Assembly: GCA_945859605.1 (NCBI GenBank)
Contig: OX243825.1
Coordinates: 20,860,196-20,924,195, forward strand
From: Lumbricus rubellus
Lineage: Eukaryota > Annelida > Clitellata > Crassiclitellata > Lumbricidae
Length of the DNA: 64,000 nucleotides
Direction of reading: 5' to 3'
Made by a program: the position numbers and the translations under genes. Positions 59,380 to 64,000 of this stretch are shown in pieces. The first letter of the stretch is position 1. The number at the start of each line of letters is the position of its first letter. Below the pieces are notes generated by a model. It had not been told where the DNA came from. It saw nothing but the letters and a program-made list of their open reading frames with translations, and made no database searches.

Positions 59380-59654
59380 CATGGGCGTCCGCAGCGGGGC
59401 TGGATTTTTCGCATAGTTGCACATAAATTTAGATTATTTGGTTGTGATTGTTACAACGCGATTTTCAATGTGATTATCGATTCGTTCTACAAGTTGAACC
59501 TTTATATCTTTCTTTGGGCGCATGACTTATAGGTAGGCTATAGGATTCTCTCGTGGTAATATGGAAATTCAAACTGTCACCCATTAAATTTAGACCATGA
59601 GACAATTATTTAAAAGTTTGCGCCCCCCTAGAAAAATTCCTGCGGACGCCCATG
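59380..59654. mobile_element. hAT-like MITE, CATGGGCGTCCGCAG family, inside a (TA)n tract
   Basis: 275 bp with inverted ends CATGGGCGTCCGCAG and a perfect 8-bp duplication TATACACC (59372-59379 and 59655-59662). Related by its ends to the element at 3121-3567. Confidence 0.86.
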
Positions 59655-59795
59655 TATACACCCATAAATATATATATATATATATATATATATTGAGATC
59701 TATAGAGTTACAGACCTGTATACAGTGTATAGTATATACCACATGCATTATACTCGTATAGGTTCAATAGCTAATATGCCGGTGAAACATACACG

Positions 59796-59826
<31 letters not shown>

Positions 59827-60261
59827 CAAGTGCACACACACACACACAGACGCACGTGAGCAGTTGACCTTATATGCTCAGAGTCTCAGACACTTGTCTA
59901 ACGTATCATCACAAAACGTCTTCCATGCTGGCTATATTTTATTTAGACAATCGTCCTCTGTTCAGCTTTCTTGCATAGACCATGATAATATACAACGAAA
60001 GCTGACAACCATAAATCTGCTTTGTGTAAGTGGCACTAAGATTTCTCTATTTATGTAGCTCATTTTTTTATCCAAACAAATCAGCAGCTTATCTTTTTAC
60101 ATCAGTCAACAGCATCATCACTAGATGACGTAATCTTATCCATCTAATAAAATTTAGACACAGCGGCCACGTACAAGTTATGGCTTGTTTTAAAATTTAT
60201 ACCGTAATCATCCCTGTATATTATAATATGCAAAATGTAATAACCCCGGTACGCGTTTTTT

Positions 60262-60505
60262 AAAAGGCTACTTACATAGTTAAAGGCTACTTACACTTAA
60301 AGACTACTTACATACTTAAAGGTTACTTACATACTTAAAGGCTACTTACATACATACTTAAAGGCTACTTACATACATACTTAAAGGCTACTTACATACT
60401 TAAAGGCTACTTACATACATAATTAAAGTCTACATACATACTTAAAGGCTACTTAAATACTTAAAGGCTACTTACATACTTAAAGACTACTTACATACTT
60501 ACTTT
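60262..60505. repeat. Minisatellite, unit TACTTAAAGGCTACTTACA
   Basis: About eleven units of 19-25 bp, some with an extra CATA. Confidence 0.92.
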
Positions 60506-60994
60506 CATCATCCAAAATCAAAATCCTCTTTTGTCCCCCATTTCCCAATCCACTCCACTTCCATATCCTCCTCCATCATCCATCCGTCCATCCCCTTCCC
60601 ATTCTGCGTATCATCTTTCCATCTTCATTGTTCGCGAAAGACAATGCAGTTGCCATACCGCGCGACAGGTGTCACCAACTGCTTAGCCCCTGGAAACCAT
60701 CATCAACATTGCTCGTCCATCCTTCCGCTGACCCCCCCCCCCATCCCCTGTACGGGCACCTGCCTCCCCGACCCCTCCCTCCCCATCCCAAGAAGCACTC
60801 GTGCGGCGGTCAATCTGCGTGATTAAATTCGTCTAATAATAGTGGAGAATAATTATATTATTGGGAAGAATCCGTTCTAATAAATTGCTAATCCGCGCCG
60901 ATGTTGAGTGGCGGATGGCTCAATGGACAGGATGGCTCCGTGTAGATGGATGGCTCAAGCATGGAAAGCTTTCGTCTTTCTCTAGCATCAGACG

Positions 60995-61018
60995 CGACTG
61001 CTGCTGCTGCTGCTGCTG

Positions 61019-61053
<35 letters not shown>
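60995..61053. repeat. (CTG)n trinucleotide run
   Basis: About 18 CTG/GCT units with one GAT interruption. Confidence 0.93.
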
Positions 61054-61057
<4 letters not shown>

Positions 61058-61629
61058 ATGAGTCAGGATTATGACAATGCAACATGCAAACAGAACTTAA
61101 TGGACAACCACCCAGCCTCTGTAGCCTTTCACCTCCTTCCCACCCCACCCCGTATCAGCCCTCCCTGGACCCCTCCCGTATCAACCATCACCGCCCACCC
61201 TCATCCCTACCCGGACCCCTCCCTTATCAGCCCTCACCGCCAGCCCTCCCTTATCAACCCTCCCTGGATTCCCTCCCATTGTGGCCCTCGCCCGCCTACC
61301 CCCATCACCCCCGACGGCATCACCCTTGAGGCATGATGCTAATTAAATAGTACGGTCGTAGCCAGCAGACCGTGGATCCAGTGCGCATGCTCGACAGCAG
61401 CAGCAGCAGCAGCGGCCACGCTATGATTAATCTTCATTTAGATCTTAACCGGTTTTAACTGGATGAAAGATGCATACGATCAGACATGATGGATTTCTGC
61501 TCACACTATCATGGATGCAATGCAAACTGTTTATGGCAATCATAGCGTTTTTATATAGCGCGTCTTCACGATTTATAATTATAATCTGAGTCGCTCCTCA
61601 GGTACGAAATAGGAACAGTTCTTTGTGGG

Positions 61630-61830
61630 ATGCTTCATCCATTCATCCATTCATTCATCCATTCATTCATCCATTCATTCATCCATTCATTCATCCATTC
61701 ATTCATTCATTCATTCATTCATCCATCCATTCTTTCATTCATTCATTCACTCATTCATTCATTCACTCATTCATTCATTCATGCATCCATCCATTCATGC
61801 ATCCATCTATTCATCCATCCATCCATCCAA
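61630..61830. repeat. (CATT/CATC)n tetranucleotide array
   Basis: About 200 bp of CATT and CATC units with occasional CACT; reading frames are artefacts. Confidence 0.95.
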
Positions 61831-61899
61831 GACCATAGCCATGATTTTGGAAATTGGGATGTTACGGCATACCAAGAAATTATGGAAAGGACCGAGTAG

Positions 61900-64000
61900 C
61901 CTAAACCATGTCGTGTTGAAATGAATTATAGACCTAATCATCCAAGTAGGCCTATATGCCTAATACATGTGTCTAAAAAGTATAGCCTAAGCCCCCACGC
62001 GTGTGAATGCATGTGGGCCTACTTTCAGTTGCAAACAATGATCTTCTTCAGCAATGAACGCAAAAACTCAACATGCACACGCATAAAAAATTATACACGA
62101 CTATACGTCTACGCTTCACAGACAACGAGAATTTTTTCGCAAATTTTCCAATCTTTTCTAGTTAGGGGTAAAAAATTAAACTAATGAATTCTAAAGACGC
62201 GGCGGCTAAGACAGTAGTCATCCGGCTTGCGTTGCGTCGACGTCGTCGGCGACGTACGATGCGGTGCAACGGCGACCGTCTTAATCGTCCGAGTCGTCTG
62301 CTAATTCCGGCGCGCTTTTACGACCGCTCTAATAATCGTTTGGCGCCAGTTGGCCAGACGACGCTACGTCTGATCGCGATGCATTCGGCCGACGACCGCC
62401 GTTCAGCCATTTGCCACTATCATAATTACGCCCGACTCATTTATAATCCCCAAGGAAATGCTTCAAAACGGGCGACGACCAGGCAGAGGTCAGAGACATG
62501 ATTATTTTCCCCCACCCTCACCACCTCTCCCCAGCTTTTACCCCCCCCCCCACTCTTCCTCGACTAGGGTATACCCCCTCCCCAAATCGCATCTTTCGCT
62601 ACTTCCGCTCGCTCTGTCGTCTTTCGGTCTGAATAAATTCCGATCTGCTCGGATTAATTAATTAGCTAATGAGAATCTTATACCGTAGTAGTTCGCATAT
62701 AAACGTAAACGATGTTTATATACGATAATAACAGCGGTGGCCCGTGTATAGGTGGAGTTTCCCCTCCCACCCTACCCGTGTAGGTGGATCGGTTGTTTCT
62801 TTGGAGCATTGATTAATGAATTGAAAGACTATCTAATTGCCATTATATCGTTTCAACTGACGATGTCGCCATCTTGGTTTCTTAATCGCGTTGGCAGCTG
62901 CGTTTATAGCGATAATAGTCCATGTCCAATTCTAACGTTCTGAGCACCGTTTTATGACTACAGTTATGAGCAGATAATATAATTATGACTCGAGCCCCAT
63001 GATTGTTTTCGATTATTACAGGCATTATTATGTCGCATTTAACCAGGTAATTCATCTGTTCGACATTATATATATATATATATAATTATATATATAATTA
63101 TATATATATATATATATTGTAAGCCCTATGTATGTATGCGCGGTGCGCACGCACCTATAGTAAGCTTAGGCCTACAAATGTATGATAGCCTTAACGATGT
63201 TTTGCAAGGTTGAAAGAAAGGGAAGACTCGGAAGAGCGTAGGTTATAATTATCTATAGGCCTATACAGAAAGATAAAAAGTAAAAAATATATTGTGTTTA
63301 CAAAAGTTAAAAGGACCGTTTAATGCTTTTCACAATCAAGCCATATTGCTGTGTAGGCACCATATACTTTTGCATAGGTATATAGACTACTTGATTAACA
63401 CACATCACACACGCACACACACGCGCGCACACGGAGACAAACAACAGCACATGGATCCATAACACCGACCCAAGCGCACACATGCACGCGTAGCAAAGTA
63501 CATGTATAGCCTACTCAGCCCTACTGTAATATACATTATAGTATATAATTCGGATTTCCATGGGCATTTGATTAGGTTTTTAATTTTATGAGGTTATAAT
63601 GATTGGCGTCAGTAGAAATTCACGGCAACAAATCTCTAAAAGTCACGGCAGGATTTTGCAGAATGATTGAACATCACCACAGATAAAATTCTCGGCATTA
63701 AATCACGACTTTATTTTTACTAAGATCCAAACAAACAACGCCGCAGATAACAAAGAAATGCTGCTGTCGCATTGTAGGCCTACAATGCCTCAAAAATGTC
63801 CATCATATCACCTTTGTAGGCTATTTACTAAGATAAACAATATCACATCAATAATATAAAGATCCCAAAGCTGTCGGGCTGTCGTCTTGTAATTTGTTAC
63901 GTTCAGAAACATAACCTAGGCTACATGTAGTCCTAAGCAGTGGCGGAGACCTGGCCGGAGAATTGGTGGGGACGAAGGAGTGGCGGAAGGAAAGAAATTT
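61900..64000. other. Gene-free end of window with a CpG-rich block
   Basis: Contains a CpG-dense unique block (62190-62470, many CGTCG and CGACG words), an AT-rich block with homeodomain-like TTAATTAATTAG (62640-62945), (TA)n (63068-63117) and AGGCCTA words (63150-63800). A GC-richer repeat begins at about 63938 and runs off the end. No gene seen; the regulatory reading is inference. Confidence 0.4.

Noticed and set aside
61630..61830. Poly-(IHSF/HPFI) frames
   Set aside because: All three frames translate the (CATT)n array.
62184..62501. 105-codon plus-strand Arg-rich frame
   Set aside because: Length follows from CpG-rich composition. No domain; more likely non-coding.

Overview
The window reads as animal nuclear DNA: split genes with GT/AG introns, long AT-rich introns, many microsatellites, tRNA-derived SINEs, non-LTR retrotransposon pieces and dense short inverted-repeat elements. 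The gene set and the very frequent word AGGCCTA in the intergenic DNA suggest a marine deuterostome, most likely an echinoderm. The species call is inference. No bacterial operon, CRISPR array or phage-like module is present.

Five protein-coding genes can be assembled exon by exon. (1) 908-5845, minus: a testis-specific serine/threonine kinase (TSSK1/2 type), 4 coding exons, 338 aa. (2) 8044-20813, plus: aspartyl aminopeptidase (DNPEP, M18), 15 coding exons, 470 aa, all catalytic residues present; it is divergent from the kinase. (3) 23499-32196, minus: a CNC-bZIP factor of the NFE2L1/NFE2L2 (Nrf) family, convergent with DNPEP. (4) 35765-38571, minus: an unrecognised secreted or GPI-anchored, S/T/P-rich protein, 3 exons. 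(5) 41221-43032, minus: a single-exon INSM-like zinc-finger repressor. From 43 kb to 64 kb I see no host gene, only repeats, a 5'-truncated LINE with an open RT frame, a hAT remnant and possible regulatory DNA.

The most interesting gene is the Nrf gene. Two alternative first exons splice in the same phase onto a common body. One (30517-31020) encodes an Nrf1-type N-terminus with an ER-anchor helix and a conserved W|L protease-cleavage context. The other (32140-32196) encodes a short Nrf2-type start. The shared body carries both Keap1-binding motifs (DLG and ETGE) and many N-glycosylation sequons. One locus may therefore make both the proteasome-stress sensor and the oxidative-stress sensor that vertebrates encode in two genes.

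The second notable structure is in DNPEP. A minisatellite in intron 5 has copied the real 3' splice site of exon 6 about 22 times, directly upstream of the genuine one. The window also holds a dated-by-junction record of DNA transposons: at least eight hAT-like elements with perfect or near-perfect 8-bp target duplications, about eight 55-82 bp TTAA-bounded palindromes, and a 1.17-kb TA-flanked foldback element. A SINE at 15.6 kb shares its 3' tail with a LINE fragment at 12.7 kb.
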